26,470 nt of DNA, from positions 1 through 26,470 of the forward strand of contig WFSH01000056.1 of NCBI GenBank assembly GCA_015486145.1, given 5' to 3'. The number at the start of each line of letters is the position of its first letter. Within the stretch, counting starts at the first letter, position 1. Shown piece after piece: positions 14,963-23,282 of this stretch. The notes under the pieces are model-generated. The model was given only the letters and a program-made list of their open reading frames with translations. It did no database searches and was not told where the DNA came from. The DNA comes from Mesoaciditogaceae bacterium. Lineage in GTDB: Bacteria; Thermotogota; Thermotogae; Mesoaciditogales; Mesoaciditogaceae. Position numbers and translations under genes: made by a program.

Positions 14963-15412
14963 ATGCGTGAAATTGCAAAAGTAATAAAGGTGGAAACTCA
15001 CACCGTTTGGGCAGAGAGGCAAGCAAGTGGTTATTGCAATTCATGCGCACTCAAAGAAATTTGTAACTCCAAACCGGTAAAAGTACGCATCTTGAATCCC
15101 AAAGGATACGACGTCGATGTGAATGACTTTGTGGAATATGAGGCTCCAGAGAAAAAGAGCACGACTCTTTTATCAGGCCTCATGTATGGAATTCCAGTTG
15201 TCATTTTGTTAACGCTTACCATGTTGCTCAAATATTTATTTAATTTCAACGATTACGTATCACTCGGAATCTCAGGAATAGCAATTGGCGTTTATTATTA
15301 TCTCCTCAACGTGTATTCTAAAAAACATTTTGAAAAATTCGTACCCTACATCGTTAGAAAAGTGAACAAACCGACTCTCAACATTTCATCCATAAAATCA
15401 CAAGAACGTTAG
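14963..15412 (+). CDS. RseC / SoxR-reducing-system family membrane protein
   Basis: The 149 residues have a cysteine-rich N-terminal part, SGYCNSCALKEICNS (CxxC plus a third cysteine), a beta-rich segment, and two membrane helices (about 75-95 and 97-117 by eye). This is the layout of RseC, known in proteobacteria as a sigma-E regulator and part of the complex that reduces SoxR, and found beside Rnf-type electron transport genes. Here no sigma-E, soxR or rnf gene is nearby, so its role is probably redox-related but unproven. The start is ATG at 14963 with AGGAG eight bases upstream; an ATG at 14954 overlaps that site. The hpt gene follows after 15 bases. Confidence 0.8.
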   Translation: MREIAKVIKVETHTVWAERQASGYCNSCALKEICNSKPVKVRILNPKGYDVDVNDFVEYEAPEKKSTTLLSGLMYGIPVVILLTLTMLLKYLFNFNDYVSLGISGIAIGVYYYLLNVYSKKHFEKFVPYIVRKVNKPTLNISSIKSQER

Positions 15413-15427
15413 TTTGGAGGTGAAGTA

Positions 15428-15940
15428 GTGCACGTACTCTACACGAGAAAAGAACTTCTTCAAAGAATAAACGAACTTGGAGAGGAAATAACGAACTCGT
15501 ACAAGCCTTTCACAAACGAAATCGTTGCAGTTTGTGTGTTAAAGGGAGCTATTCACTTTTTTAGCGATCTTACCCTTACAATAGGACTAAACGTTTCCTA
15601 CAGTTTTGTTCAAGTTTCAAGCTACGTAGGCGGAGGCAGTACCGAACGTGTCAGGGTAAAATCATGGCTCGATGAAAGCATAAGTGGGAAACACATATTG
15701 GTCGTTGAAGACATAGTGGATACCGGTATCACTTTGAATTACATTCTTAAGTATTTCTCAAAATACGAACCGGCTTCCTTAAAAGTTGTCACCCTTTTTG
15801 AAAAGCGGGCCCACAGAAAGATTGAAATCCCGGTTGATTTCGTTGGATTTCACATTGAAGATAAATTCATACTTGGCTACGGGTTTGATTACGATCAAAA
15901 ATATCGGAACATTCCTTATGTGGGGTATACAGATGCATAA
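15428..15940 (+). CDS. hpt: Hypoxanthine phosphoribosyltransferase
   Basis: It joins hypoxanthine (and often guanine) to PRPP to give IMP/GMP in purine salvage. The 170-residue length is typical. Motifs: VLKGAIHFFSDL near residue 38, SSYVGGGSTERVRV (flexible loop), the PRPP signature VVEDIVDTGITL, and the C-terminal LGYGFDYDQKYRNIPYVG that binds the base. It starts with GTG, after TTTGGAGGTGA. It overlaps the next small gene by eight bases (ATGCATAA). It is the second gene of a plus-strand run. Confidence 0.93.
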   Translation: MHVLYTRKELLQRINELGEEITNSYKPFTNEIVAVCVLKGAIHFFSDLTLTIGLNVSYSFVQVSSYVGGGSTERVRVKSWLDESISGKHILVVEDIVDTGITLNYILKYFSKYEPASLKVVTLFEKRAHRKIEIPVDFVGFHIEDKFILGYGFDYDQKYRNIPYVGYTDA

Positions 15941-16145
15941 GGGACAAGTTACAATTCTACTGATAAGCATCTTGATGGCGCTGGCATTGGGGGTAATGGG
16001 ATTTTTCGCCAAAAATCAAATAGATAACATCGAGCTTCAACAAATGGGCATTAGCTATGTTGCAACATCTATTCACATGCAATTTCCAACGGTTTCCTCA
16101 ATGGAATCCGGAGGATTGACTGGTCTATTTTCCAAAGAAAAGTGA
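15933..16145 (+). CDS. Small single-pass membrane protein
   Basis: The product has 70 residues: MHKGQ, one hydrophobic helix (about 6-25), then a short hydrophilic domain ending GLFSKEK. Its start is ATG at 15933, overlapping the hpt stop by eight bases, with GGGGT six bases upstream; recG begins one base after its stop. The close packing on both sides argues that it is real. The KGQ before a hydrophobic helix recalls class III signal peptides of pilin-like proteins, but the usual glutamate at +5 is missing, so I do not call it a pilin. The function is unknown. Confidence 0.7.
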   Translation: MHKGQVTILLISILMALALGVMGFFAKNQIDNIELQQMGISYVATSIHMQFPTVSSMESGGLTGLFSKEK

Positions 16146-16146
16146 C

Positions 16147-18462
16147 ATGTTGTTTGAAGACTTTGTGGATTCTTCTGAACTCCTCATAAAATCTGTTTTG
16201 GCATCGGAAAAAAAACCAAAAGACCTCGAAAGGTTCGTTAAAGATTCTCTCCTCACCGTTAAAAGTTTACCAGAAGGTGCGACCGAGAGGTTTAAAACAT
16301 TTTGTGGCTATTTTCTCGGGATATCAAAACTTCCTCAAAACAGAATTAAGACTAGATTGAACAACGGATTGATCATGATAGAAAAATTACGCAGAGAGAA
16401 TCTAACGGGATTACCCGCTATACCTCAAAAATCTGTTGATTTGGGTTCAGATGTAAAATTCGCCAAAAAAGTTGGACCTTCGAGGGCGGAAAAACTGAAC
16501 AGACTTGGAATAATGACCATACGAGAACTTTTGTATCATTTCCCGCGCTTATACGATGACTGGCGACGCCCCCTCAACATTTTAAAACTAAGACCAGGCG
16601 AGCGTGTTTCGGCAATTGCGAATATCGTAAACGTTGAAAAACGGAGAGCCAAAAATTACACCATTGTCACCGTGATCGTGACAGACGGATTTTCAAACAT
16701 GCACCTCGTCTGGTTCAACCAAGAATACATATACAACCTCGTGCGTAATGCTAAACGTATAGCTTTCAGCGGAATAGTCAAGAATGACTATGGGCGCTTT
16801 CAAGTGATGTCTCCGGATTTTGAGATAGCCGACAGTGCCTCACCAAGAATTGCGCCAATTTATGACCTCACAGCTGGAATATCCCAAAAAATGATGAGAA
16901 TGATGATCGAATCAAACATATCCCACGTCCATTCTTTCGAAGATCCAATCCCCGAGGATATCCTGAAAAAAAGGAACTTATTGGATGTGAAAAGGTCTGT
17001 GTACGGCATACATTTTCCCCAGAGCGAATACCATCTAAAAGAGTCAAAAAGGCGACTCGCTTATGAGGAACTATTTTTGTTAGAAGTCTCTCAACTCATG
17101 ATCAGAAAAAAATTCCAATCAAAGGGCGGTGTCCCCAAAAGATTCAAAGGCACAGCCTCGGAGAAATTCAAGAGAACTTTACCTTTTGAATTAACGGAAG
17201 CTCAAAAAAAAGCGATCGAAGAAATTGAAAAGGATCTGGCTGGTTCTTTTGTGATGAACAGACTTCTCCAAGGTGACGTGGGAAGCGGAAAAACGGTGGT
17301 GGCAGAAATAGCCATCCTTGACGTAATAGAAAGCGGATTTCAAGCCACTTTTATGGCACCAACTTACGTTCTCGCAAGCCAACACTACGAACGGATAAAA
17401 TCCGATCTTTCCCCTTTTGGCATTGAGATTGAGTTGCTGACTGGTTCCACTCCTTCAAACAAAAAAACGGAAATAAAAGAGAAAATATCCAAAGGAGAGA
17501 TACAACTCGTTATAGGAACTCATGCTTTAATACAAAAAGATGTTTCATTTCAAAATCTCGGGCTCGTTATAATAGACGAGCAACACAAATTTGGTGTTAA
17601 ACAACGAGAAGCGTTGATGTCAAAAGGTAAAGCCGTGGATACACTTGTAATGACCGCCACACCAATACCAAGAACTCTCTCCATGACTCTGTACGGAGAT
17701 TTGGATGTAACACTCATAGATGAATTACCAAAAGGTAGGAAAAAACCAAAAACCATGCTTGTTAACGAGAACAAAAGGGATGATGTGATCGATTTTGTTA
17801 AAAAAGAAATAGATGATGGTAACGGGGTTTTCTGGATCTCTCCTTTGATTGAGGAATCTGAAAAACTGGATTTAAAAGCTGCAAAAGAGATATACGAAGA
17901 ATTTGTAAAAGGTCCTTTTTCCAAATACAACGTTGGTTTGCTTCACGGAAAAATGCCCTCCGAAGAAAAAGAGAAAGTGATGAATCAGTTTTACAGAAAA
18001 GAAATTCAAGTGCTCGTATCGACTACTGTGATAGAAGTTGGAATAGACATTTCTCACGCAAATGTCATGGTCATAGAGCATCCGGAAAGGTTCGGCCTTG
18101 CACAGCTTCATCAGTTGAGAGGGCGTATAGGCCGCGGTGGAGAAAAATCTTACTGTTTTCTCTTGACTAATGGAGTAGAAATTGAAAGATTGCGATACTT
18201 TGTGCACACCTTTGATGGTTTTGCACTCGCCGAATATGACCTGAAGCTTCGTGGACCGGGAGAATTTATGGGAACCCGTCAGCATGGAATTCCAGAGTTC
18301 AAAGTGGCAAACCTCTCAGAAGACATGGATCTACTTCTTCAAGCTCGAGAAGATGCGGAGAAGCTGGTTGAATCAGATCCCGAACTTTCCTCACATCCTG
18401 TACTTTTGAAAGAAATAAATCGCAGATATGGGGAAAGGGTGAATTTTGTGGAGGTGGGATGA
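16147..18462 (+). CDS. recG: ATP-dependent DNA helicase RecG
   Basis: RecG remodels stalled replication forks and Holliday junctions. The 771 residues include a long N-terminal extension (about 1-110), as known for Thermotoga RecG, then VGPSRAEKLNRLGI, the wedge/OB domain (about 150-260), and the two helicase domains. Motifs: ELTEAQKKAIEEI, Walker A GDVGSGKT (376-383), DEQHKFG (477 on), TATPIPRTL, VLVSTTVIEVGIDI and QLRGRIGRGG, with the C-terminal RGPGEFMGTRQHG. It starts with ATG one base after the preceding stop; I see no strong ribosome binding site, so it may depend on coupling. Its stop lies one base before the rsmD start. Confidence 0.97.
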   Translation: MLFEDFVDSSELLIKSVLASEKKPKDLERFVKDSLLTVKSLPEGATERFKTFCGYFLGISKLPQNRIKTRLNNGLIMIEKLRRENLTGLPAIPQKSVDLGSDVKFAKKVGPSRAEKLNRLGIMTIRELLYHFPRLYDDWRRPLNILKLRPGERVSAIANIVNVEKRRAKNYTIVTVIVTDGFSNMHLVWFNQEYIYNLVRNAKRIAFSGIVKNDYGRFQVMSPDFEIADSASPRIAPIYDLTAGISQKMMRMMIESNISHVHSFEDPIPEDILKKRNLLDVKRSVYGIHFPQSEYHLKESKRRLAYEELFLLEVSQLMIRKKFQSKGGVPKRFKGTASEKFKRTLPFELTEAQKKAIEEIEKDLAGSFVMNRLLQGDVGSGKTVVAEIAILDVIESGFQATFMAPTYVLASQHYERIKSDLSPFGIEIELLTGSTPSNKKTEIKEKISKGEIQLVIGTHALIQKDVSFQNLGLVIIDEQHKFGVKQREALMSKGKAVDTLVMTATPIPRTLSMTLYGDLDVTLIDELPKGRKKPKTMLVNENKRDDVIDFVKKEIDDGNGVFWISPLIEESEKLDLKAAKEIYEEFVKGPFSKYNVGLLHGKMPSEEKEKVMNQFYRKEIQVLVSTTVIEVGIDISHANVMVIEHPERFGLAQLHQLRGRIGRGGEKSYCFLLTNGVEIERLRYFVHTFDGFALAEYDLKLRGPGEFMGTRQHGIPEFKVANLSEDMDLLLQAREDAEKLVESDPELSSHPVLLKEINRRYGERVNFVEVG

Positions 18463-18463
18463 T

Positions 18464-19045
18464 TTGAAGATCACCGGAGGAAAATTCAAAAAAATGATCA
18501 TTTCTTCCGTTCCAGATAGACGTACAAGATATACGCCTGCAATAGTCAGAGAGGCTTTATACGATATTATTGACGTGGAGCAAAAAGACATGCTTGAACT
18601 TTTCGGAGGAAGCGGGATCGTTTCAGCCGAGGCGATCAGCAGATCAGCCAAAGGAATCACAATTGTTGAAATATCTCGCTCTTCCTGTGTAACAATAAGG
18701 AAAAATCTATCAAAACTGAACCACCCGTTCAAAATAGTGAACATAGACTTCCGAATAGCTCTTAGAAGATTGTCAAAAAAGAGTGATAAATATGACTTCA
18801 TTTTTGCCGATCCTCCGTTTGGAACGGGACTCTTGCTCGAAGCTTTTTATGAAATTGACAAGCACCTTGGCATTTTAAGAAAAAATGGTGTGGTTGTTAT
18901 GGAATCTTTTGAAAAAGAATTGCCGCCAAAAAGCGGCAAAAATATGTCACTCAACTCAAGAAAAAAATACGGCGATGTCGTGCTGAGTTTTTACTCACCT
19001 CGCCATGACAAAAATCAAAGTGGCGACGACGAAAATGAACACTGA
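18464..19045 (+). CDS. rsmD: 16S rRNA (guanine966-N2)-methyltransferase RsmD
   Basis: It methylates G966 of 16S rRNA during 30S assembly, using S-adenosylmethionine. The 193 residues carry ITGGKFKKMII, RRTRYTPAIVREALYDII, the SAM loop LELFGGSGIVSAEAISR, IVEIS, and the catalytic FADPPFGTG. The start is TTG at 18464 with GGAGGTGGG upstream, one base after the recG stop; another TTG at 18446 lies before that site and is not preferred. The last 50 or so bases overlap the convergent small membrane ORF at 18995-19207. The C-terminal tail (SPRHDKNQSGDDENEH) is hydrophilic and outside the fold. Confidence 0.92.
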   Translation: MKITGGKFKKMIISSVPDRRTRYTPAIVREALYDIIDVEQKDMLELFGGSGIVSAEAISRSAKGITIVEISRSSCVTIRKNLSKLNHPFKIVNIDFRIALRRLSKKSDKYDFIFADPPFGTGLLLEAFYEIDKHLGILRKNGVVVMESFEKELPPKSGKNMSLNSRKKYGDVVLSFYSPRHDKNQSGDDENEH

Positions 19046-19207
19046 CCATCCTATAATGAACGGCAAAAGTCCAAATATGATCACCAATGCAAAGCCAGCC
19101 AGCGAGAAAAAGTACAAAAATGCCGTCAATCGTACTCTCATACGTAAAACTCGGATACCAACGTAAATGTAAGTTGCGATTCCCAAAAAAGTAAAAATAA
19201 TTCCCAA
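18995..19207 (-). CDS. Small hydrophobic membrane protein
   Basis: The 70 residues (MGIIFTFLGIATYIYVG onward) are nearly all hydrophobic, with three likely membrane helices separated by short basic turns (RVLRMRVR). The start is TTG at 19205-19207 with GGAGGGG nine bases upstream; the frame is open to a TTG at 19249, but that would include the ribosome binding site. It overlaps the 3' end of rsmD by 51 bases on the opposite strand and lies just downstream of the tRNA-Gly terminator. I do not recognise it. A good ribosome binding site and membrane-type composition support it; no function can be given. Confidence 0.6.
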   Translation of the reverse strand: MGIIFTFLGIATYIYVGIRVLRMRVRLTAFLYFFSLAGFALVIIFGLLPFIIGWSVFIFVVATLIFVMAR

Positions 19208-19254
19208 TATTTTTATCCCCTCCAACGTCTTCAGGCTCGTATATTTCAAAACAA

Positions 19255-19277
19255 ATCGGGCATTTTAAATGCCCGAT
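19255..19277 (-). terminator. Terminator of the tRNA-Gly gene
   Basis: ATCGGGCATTT and AAATGCCCGAT form 11-base arms around a single base, directly after the tRNA CCA end. The minus-strand sequence that follows is T-rich (TTGTTTTG). The T-run is interrupted, but position and stem strength fit an intrinsic terminator. Confidence 0.75.
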
Positions 19278-19278
19278 A

Positions 19279-19354
19279 TGGAGCGAGCAACGGGATTCGA
19301 ACCCGCGACACTCGGCTTGGAAGGCCGATGCTCTACCATCTGAGCTATGCCCGC
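19279..19354 (-). tRNA. tRNA-Gly (anticodon TCC)
   Basis: The 76 bases fold into a full cloverleaf on the minus strand. The acceptor GCGGGCA pairs with TGCTCGC (one G-T); the D arm is AGCTCAGATGGTAGAGC; the anticodon arm TCGGC-CTTCCAA-GCCGA has anticodon TCC; the T arm is GCGGG-TTCGAAT-CCCGT. The discriminator base is T, as expected for bacterial tRNA-Gly, and the CCA end is encoded. It reads glycine codons GGA/GGG. It stands alone between its own promoter and terminator. Confidence 0.97.
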
Positions 19355-19363
19355 ACGCAAAAG

Positions 19364-19392
19364 ATTTTACCATAAAGTTTCATCGTGATCAA
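19364..19392 (-). promoter_or_regulatory. Promoter of tRNA-Gly
   Basis: On the minus strand TTGATC (19392-19387) and TAAAAT (19369-19364) are 17 bases apart, with TGG before the -10 as an extended element. Transcription would start only a few bases before the tRNA 5' end. Confidence 0.8.
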
Positions 19393-19580
19393 GCCCACGA
19401 ATTGTCTTTCAGCTTTCGAGGGGACCATTTTGCACTTGACGCTGAATCTCGTTTCACTTTGCTATCTTAATCGTAAAGAGAATCCTATTTTTCCCATACA
19501 AAAATGAGGAGAAATAGAGAACATCGTTTTTCAACGAAAATAAGTTATAATGTTTTTTGAGCTTTCATTGGAGGTATCTC
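19393..19580. other. Intergenic region upstream of the ABC exporter operon
   Basis: No gene is seen. A clear TATAAT lies at 19546-19551 with no good -35 at 16-18 bases; it is the likely promoter of the ABC operon, whose ribosome binding site GGAGGT is at 19570-19575. A lone TTGACG at 19436-19441 has no convincing -10. Confidence 0.5.
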
Positions 19581-20504
19581 ATGGCAAAAGAAACTATCAT
19601 CGAAGTGAACGATCTCAAGAAGCATTACGGTCATGTGAAAGCCGTTGATGGGATATCATTTAAGGTATTAAAGGGAGAAGTTTTTACTCTTCTTGGGCCA
19701 AATGGTGCTGGGAAAACCACAACTCTTGAGGTACTCGAAGGTCTAAAAACTCATGACTCTGGAAAAATAACCATGTTTGGAAAAACATTGCGTACAAACG
19801 TTCCATTAGAAATCCGAGAAAGGATTGGGGTGGTACTTCAAGAGAACAACTTCATAGAACACTTAACGGTCACTGAAATTTTGAAAATGTTCAAGAATCT
19901 TTATCCCTCACCACTAAAAGTGAATGAAGTGCTGAAAATTGTCAGTCTACAAGAAAAGCGAAAAGCACGCGTTGAGAAACTCTCTGGCGGTCAGAGACAG
20001 CGCCTTGCGATAGGTACCGCACTCATTGGGAACCCCGATCTGATATTCATGGACGAACCAACTACTGGTTTGGATCCACAAGCGAGAAGAAACATCTGGG
20101 ATATGATAGAAAAATTCAAAAACTCCGGAAAGACCATTTTTCTCACAACTCATTACATGGAAGAGGCCGAAATGCTCTCGGATTATGTTTACATAATGGA
20201 TCACGGCAAGATAATTGCCAATGGAACACCTCGGGAATTGGTGTCTTCTTTCGGTGAAGAAAAAATTATAGAGGCACGTGTAAACACAAACAACGGAAAG
20301 ATCTCAGAACTCAAAGAAATTCTCGGTGATATAGAAATCGAGGAATCCAAGGTAATTTTTGAGGCATCGGATCTCCCAAAAACCATGAAATCCTTTCTCG
20401 ATTGGGCTGAGGCTAACTCGGTTGAAGTTGAAGACCTTTCAGTGCGTCAATCCAATCTTGAAGATGTTTTCTTAAAGCTCACCGGAAGGAGTCTCAGGGA
20501 CTGA
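19581..20504 (+). CDS. ABC transporter ATP-binding protein (ABC-2 / DrrA type)
   Basis: It is the ATPase of an ABC exporter, working at the inner face of the membrane with the two permeases that follow. The 307 residues have Walker A GPNGAGKTTT, the Q-loop VVLQENN, the signature LSGGQRQR, Walker B LIFMDEPTTGLDP and the H-loop TTHYMEEAE. After about residue 225 comes the C-terminal domain usual for drug or lipid exporters of the DrrA/CcmA-like group. The start is ATG at 19581 after GGAGGTATCTC; the frame is open back to 19557 but without a binding site. Its stop overlaps the next start as TGATG. The exported compound cannot be inferred. Confidence 0.95.
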   Translation: MAKETIIEVNDLKKHYGHVKAVDGISFKVLKGEVFTLLGPNGAGKTTTLEVLEGLKTHDSGKITMFGKTLRTNVPLEIRERIGVVLQENNFIEHLTVTEILKMFKNLYPSPLKVNEVLKIVSLQEKRKARVEKLSGGQRQRLAIGTALIGNPDLIFMDEPTTGLDPQARRNIWDMIEKFKNSGKTIFLTTHYMEEAEMLSDYVYIMDHGKIIANGTPRELVSSFGEEKIIEARVNTNNGKISELKEILGDIEIEESKVIFEASDLPKTMKSFLDWAEANSVEVEDLSVRQSNLEDVFLKLTGRSLRD

Positions 20505-21682
20505 TGAAATACGTTTCTACAATTTTCAAAGCCCTTTTCCTTTCAAACCTGAAAAGCCCAAGCGGTTTGTTTTGGACAATAATATTTCCAGTAATACTCT
20601 TGGTAATCCTTGGTTCAATATTCTTGAACGTTGGGAAATCAATCTCTGTTAAAGTTTCGATCGTGAACGAAAGTTCAACTTTTAAAGGTTCGAACATGGA
20701 TTTCGCTTCCTACATAGTCAAAGCACTTCGAAATATGTCTAAAGCAACCGATGATAAAGTTCCCCTTCTCAAGATCGAATCGGGTACAACGTCTCGCTTC
20801 CTAAAAAAATCGGTAAAGGAACTAAAGCTCGATAAAATAGATGCTGTGTTGGTCATACCCAAATTCTTTAATACTTATATTTACGCCCGTACACTCCATT
20901 TTCCGTTAAAAATGAAGAACGAGCCGATTGAGATATACACGAGGCAGAACAGTCAGAGCTCCAACATTGCGTTCTCCATCTTGGATTCCGTTGTTAGCGC
21001 CTTCAACAAGAAATTTATTGAACACTCAGGGATAAAAAAATTAGTGGTGCCTAAAATTGAGTACATCTCGTTAAAAAAAAGTTCACCATTTTCGTATTTA
21101 AATTTTCTAGTTACAGGCATAATAGTGATGGCTTTTATGACGGTGGCTCTCTTCGGAGTAACGGACGATCTGCTCGTTCAACGCGAGAAAAAAGTTTTAC
21201 GAAGGATCTTCGTAGCTCCAATTGATCGAGGTCATTATCTTTTGGGAATGACCCTTTCAAACCTTACTTTGGAAGTCTTCCAATTTGCCTTAATTCTCAT
21301 CGTGGGTATGTGGATGGGGGCCAAATTGAACCTTGGATTAAATGCAATTCTTTATATTCTCTTAACCCTTGTCACTACGATGCCATTGGGTTTTTTTGTC
21401 GCAAGTTTTGCAAAAAGCGCCAATTCAGGAAGTGCCCTGGCCAGTATGTTCAATTTTCTTTTCATGTTTCTTGGGGGTCTCTTTTTTCCAATTACAAACG
21501 TTCCATTTGCAGTCAAGGCGATAGCTTATTCCATACCAACAACATATCTCGCAAATGGATTGAGGGCTGCTATGGGAGTCAGTCCTTCGCCAACTTCCAT
21601 TTACTTGAATATACTTGTACCGGTACTGTGGGCAGTCGTTATGACTCTGTACAGTGTTCGGTATTTCAAGTGGGAGGTATGA
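20504..21682 (+). CDS. ABC-2 type permease, subunit 1
   Basis: It is a membrane subunit of the exporter. The 392 residues have a first membrane helix at about 18-42 (GLFWTIIFPVILLVILG), a large external domain (about 45-195), and five further helices from about 200 to the end, including FLFMFLGGLFFPITNVP, the typical ABC-2 segment before the last loop. Its start codon overlaps the ATPase stop (TGATG), and the second permease begins one base after its stop. Two different permeases next to one ATPase point to a heterodimeric membrane channel. Confidence 0.92.
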   Translation: MKYVSTIFKALFLSNLKSPSGLFWTIIFPVILLVILGSIFLNVGKSISVKVSIVNESSTFKGSNMDFASYIVKALRNMSKATDDKVPLLKIESGTTSRFLKKSVKELKLDKIDAVLVIPKFFNTYIYARTLHFPLKMKNEPIEIYTRQNSQSSNIAFSILDSVVSAFNKKFIEHSGIKKLVVPKIEYISLKKSSPFSYLNFLVTGIIVMAFMTVALFGVTDDLLVQREKKVLRRIFVAPIDRGHYLLGMTLSNLTLEVFQFALILIVGMWMGAKLNLGLNAILYILLTLVTTMPLGFFVASFAKSANSGSALASMFNFLFMFLGGLFFPITNVPFAVKAIAYSIPTTYLANGLRAAMGVSPSPTSIYLNILVPVLWAVVMTLYSVRYFKWEV

Positions 21683-21683
21683 C

Positions 21684-22712
21684 ATGAGATTCTGGACAAA
21701 TCTATGGGCTTTGACTCTAAATGCCCTTAGAGATAAAACGAGTACATTTTTCAACTTTCTCTTTCCTCTTGTTATATTGATCATATTTGGATATGTTTTT
21801 TCCGGCGTGTACTCGCAATCAATTGTGAAAGTCGGTTTTATAGGGCAAAAACTACCTAAAGTTTCAGGAGTGTACTATAAAAAATTCCAAAATATGGATA
21901 CTCTGAAAAAAGCAATTTTGACCCAAAAAGATGATTTTGGGCTTTCGCTTGACGGAAAGACTTTGAAAATATATCTAAACCCTTCCAACGTACAATCAAA
22001 TGATTATTACATATCAATAGGAAAACGTGTAGCTAAAAAAATAAACGAATCAAGAGGTATCGTTTCAATGATAAACGTGAAGCGAACAGAAGTTTCCTTT
22101 TCAGGAAAAAAATTCAACTATCTAAACAGTTTGATACCAGGCATTCTCGCTTTGAGTATATTCTCTGTCGGGATCTTTTCTATGACCGCAGGACTGGCTC
22201 ACTTAAGAGATAAAAAGGTGATGAAAAAGCTTTGGACAACTCCCATATCGCGTTGGCACTTTTACGGCGCTTTCATTTTTGAAAAAGTCATTGAAACTTA
22301 CATATCCATTCTTGCGCTTTTTGGAATAGCAACCATAATGTTTGGCGTACACTACAGTGTAGATTGGTTTAAATTCACCATTCTTGTACTCTCAGCCACC
22401 TTTGGTATGATGGGAATTGGTATGATAATCCTACTTTTCTCGCCAAATGCCAAAGTCTCAAGTGAGATCTCTAGTGCCATCTACACGGTGATGATGTTCT
22501 TCTCGGGTGTGTACTTCCCAATAAAAATCATGCCACCAATCTTCCAGCGCGTGGCTTACTCGCTTCCCCTCATTTACATCACAAACGCGATGAAATACGC
22601 AACCAACATAGCTCCCATGTCGGCAATCAGATTTTATCTCATTGTGGCTATAATGTTTGTGGGTTTCATTCTTGTTTTAATGGGATTCAGCAAGGTATTC
22701 AAATCAGAGTAA
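21684..22712 (+). CDS. ABC-2 type permease, subunit 2
   Basis: It is the second membrane subunit of the exporter, 342 residues, with the same plan as the gene before it: first helix at about 18-40 (FFNFLFPLVILIIFGYVFSG), a smaller external domain (about 45-150) and five helices to the end, with MFFSGVYFPIKIMPP in the position of the conserved ABC-2 segment. The start is ATG at 21684 after GGGAGGT; the frame is open upstream into the previous gene, but this start has the binding site. No clear terminator follows; the convergent niaR gene ends 50 bases away. Confidence 0.92.
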   Translation: MRFWTNLWALTLNALRDKTSTFFNFLFPLVILIIFGYVFSGVYSQSIVKVGFIGQKLPKVSGVYYKKFQNMDTLKKAILTQKDDFGLSLDGKTLKIYLNPSNVQSNDYYISIGKRVAKKINESRGIVSMINVKRTEVSFSGKKFNYLNSLIPGILALSIFSVGIFSMTAGLAHLRDKKVMKKLWTTPISRWHFYGAFIFEKVIETYISILALFGIATIMFGVHYSVDWFKFTILVLSATFGMMGIGMIILLFSPNAKVSSEISSAIYTVMMFFSGVYFPIKIMPPIFQRVAYSLPLIYITNAMKYATNIAPMSAIRFYLIVAIMFVGFILVLMGFSKVFKSE

Positions 22713-22762
22713 ATTTAACCTTGTTTAAGTTAGGATAATCCAGCAAAGTTCTCATCAAACAT

Positions 22763-23269
22763 TCAGATTAAAATACCCATTTTTTCAAGTGATTTAATGA
22801 TTTTTTGCAACGCTTCTTTAGTATTTGCACCTATGGTATGAAGGTGTACACCGTTTGAAAGTGCCAAAAGTGGGTTGGCGCTGGAAGTTTGAAGAGCGGT
22901 GATGAACTTTTCAACATCTCCAAGCGTTCTCACATTGAGGCTTCCTCTGATTTCTCCATAAATGGGATGTTCGACGATTACGTCGATCACTTCTCCGCCA
23001 TTTTTTACCACACATGTTAACTCATCACGTATCATTTCCTTTGTGTGTTGAACTGCTACAAGTGTCGTGAATTTTGGTTCTGCATTGTTCAGAACATATC
23101 CTCTGGCTGTTGATATGATGTTTATCCCTCTTGATTTTAAAATGGCCACATCTTGAACCACAACTTGTCGCGTGACACCCAACAAAGATGCCAATTTTGA
23201 ACCACTCATGCTTTCTTTTGATGACGATAGAAAATTCACAATCTTCTTTAATCTCTCTTCTTTATCCAA
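22763..23269 (-). CDS. niaR: Niacin-responsive transcription repressor NiaR
   Basis: NiaR represses niacin uptake or salvage genes when nicotinate is present. The 168 residues have a winged helix-turn-helix (about 1-60, SGSKLASLLGVTRQVVVQD) and a 3H ligand domain with the histidines that name it: H75 (AVQHTKEMI), H101 (VEHPIYGEI) and H142/H144 (NGVHLHTIG). The start is TTG (23267-23269) after AAGGAG. It lies 13 bases after the transporter stop, in one operon, so it very likely controls its own expression through the promoter at 24595-24623. The length is typical of Thermotoga and Firmicutes homologues. Confidence 0.93.
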   Translation of the reverse strand: MDKEERLKKIVNFLSSSKESMSGSKLASLLGVTRQVVVQDVAILKSRGINIISTARGYVLNNAEPKFTTLVAVQHTKEMIRDELTCVVKNGGEVIDVIVEHPIYGEIRGSLNVRTLGDVEKFITALQTSSANPLLALSNGVHLHTIGANTKEALQKIIKSLEKMGILI

Positions 23270-23282
23270 ACTCTCATCTCCT

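Noticed and set aside
15933..15992. Reading the 70-residue protein as a type IV pilin with a class III signal peptide (KG-Q).
   Set aside because: The glutamate expected at +5 is absent and no pilin machinery is nearby; left as a membrane protein of unknown function.
18951..19373. A 140-codon open frame covering the tRNA-Gly gene on the minus strand, containing SSDGRASAFQAE.
   Set aside because: This peptide is the well-known false translation of a tRNA gene; the cloverleaf, CCA end, promoter and terminator explain the region.
22713..22762. Weak inverted repeat (TTTAAC...GTTAGG) between the ABC permease and niaR.
   Set aside because: The stem is short and AT-rich with no T-run; I cannot support a terminator.
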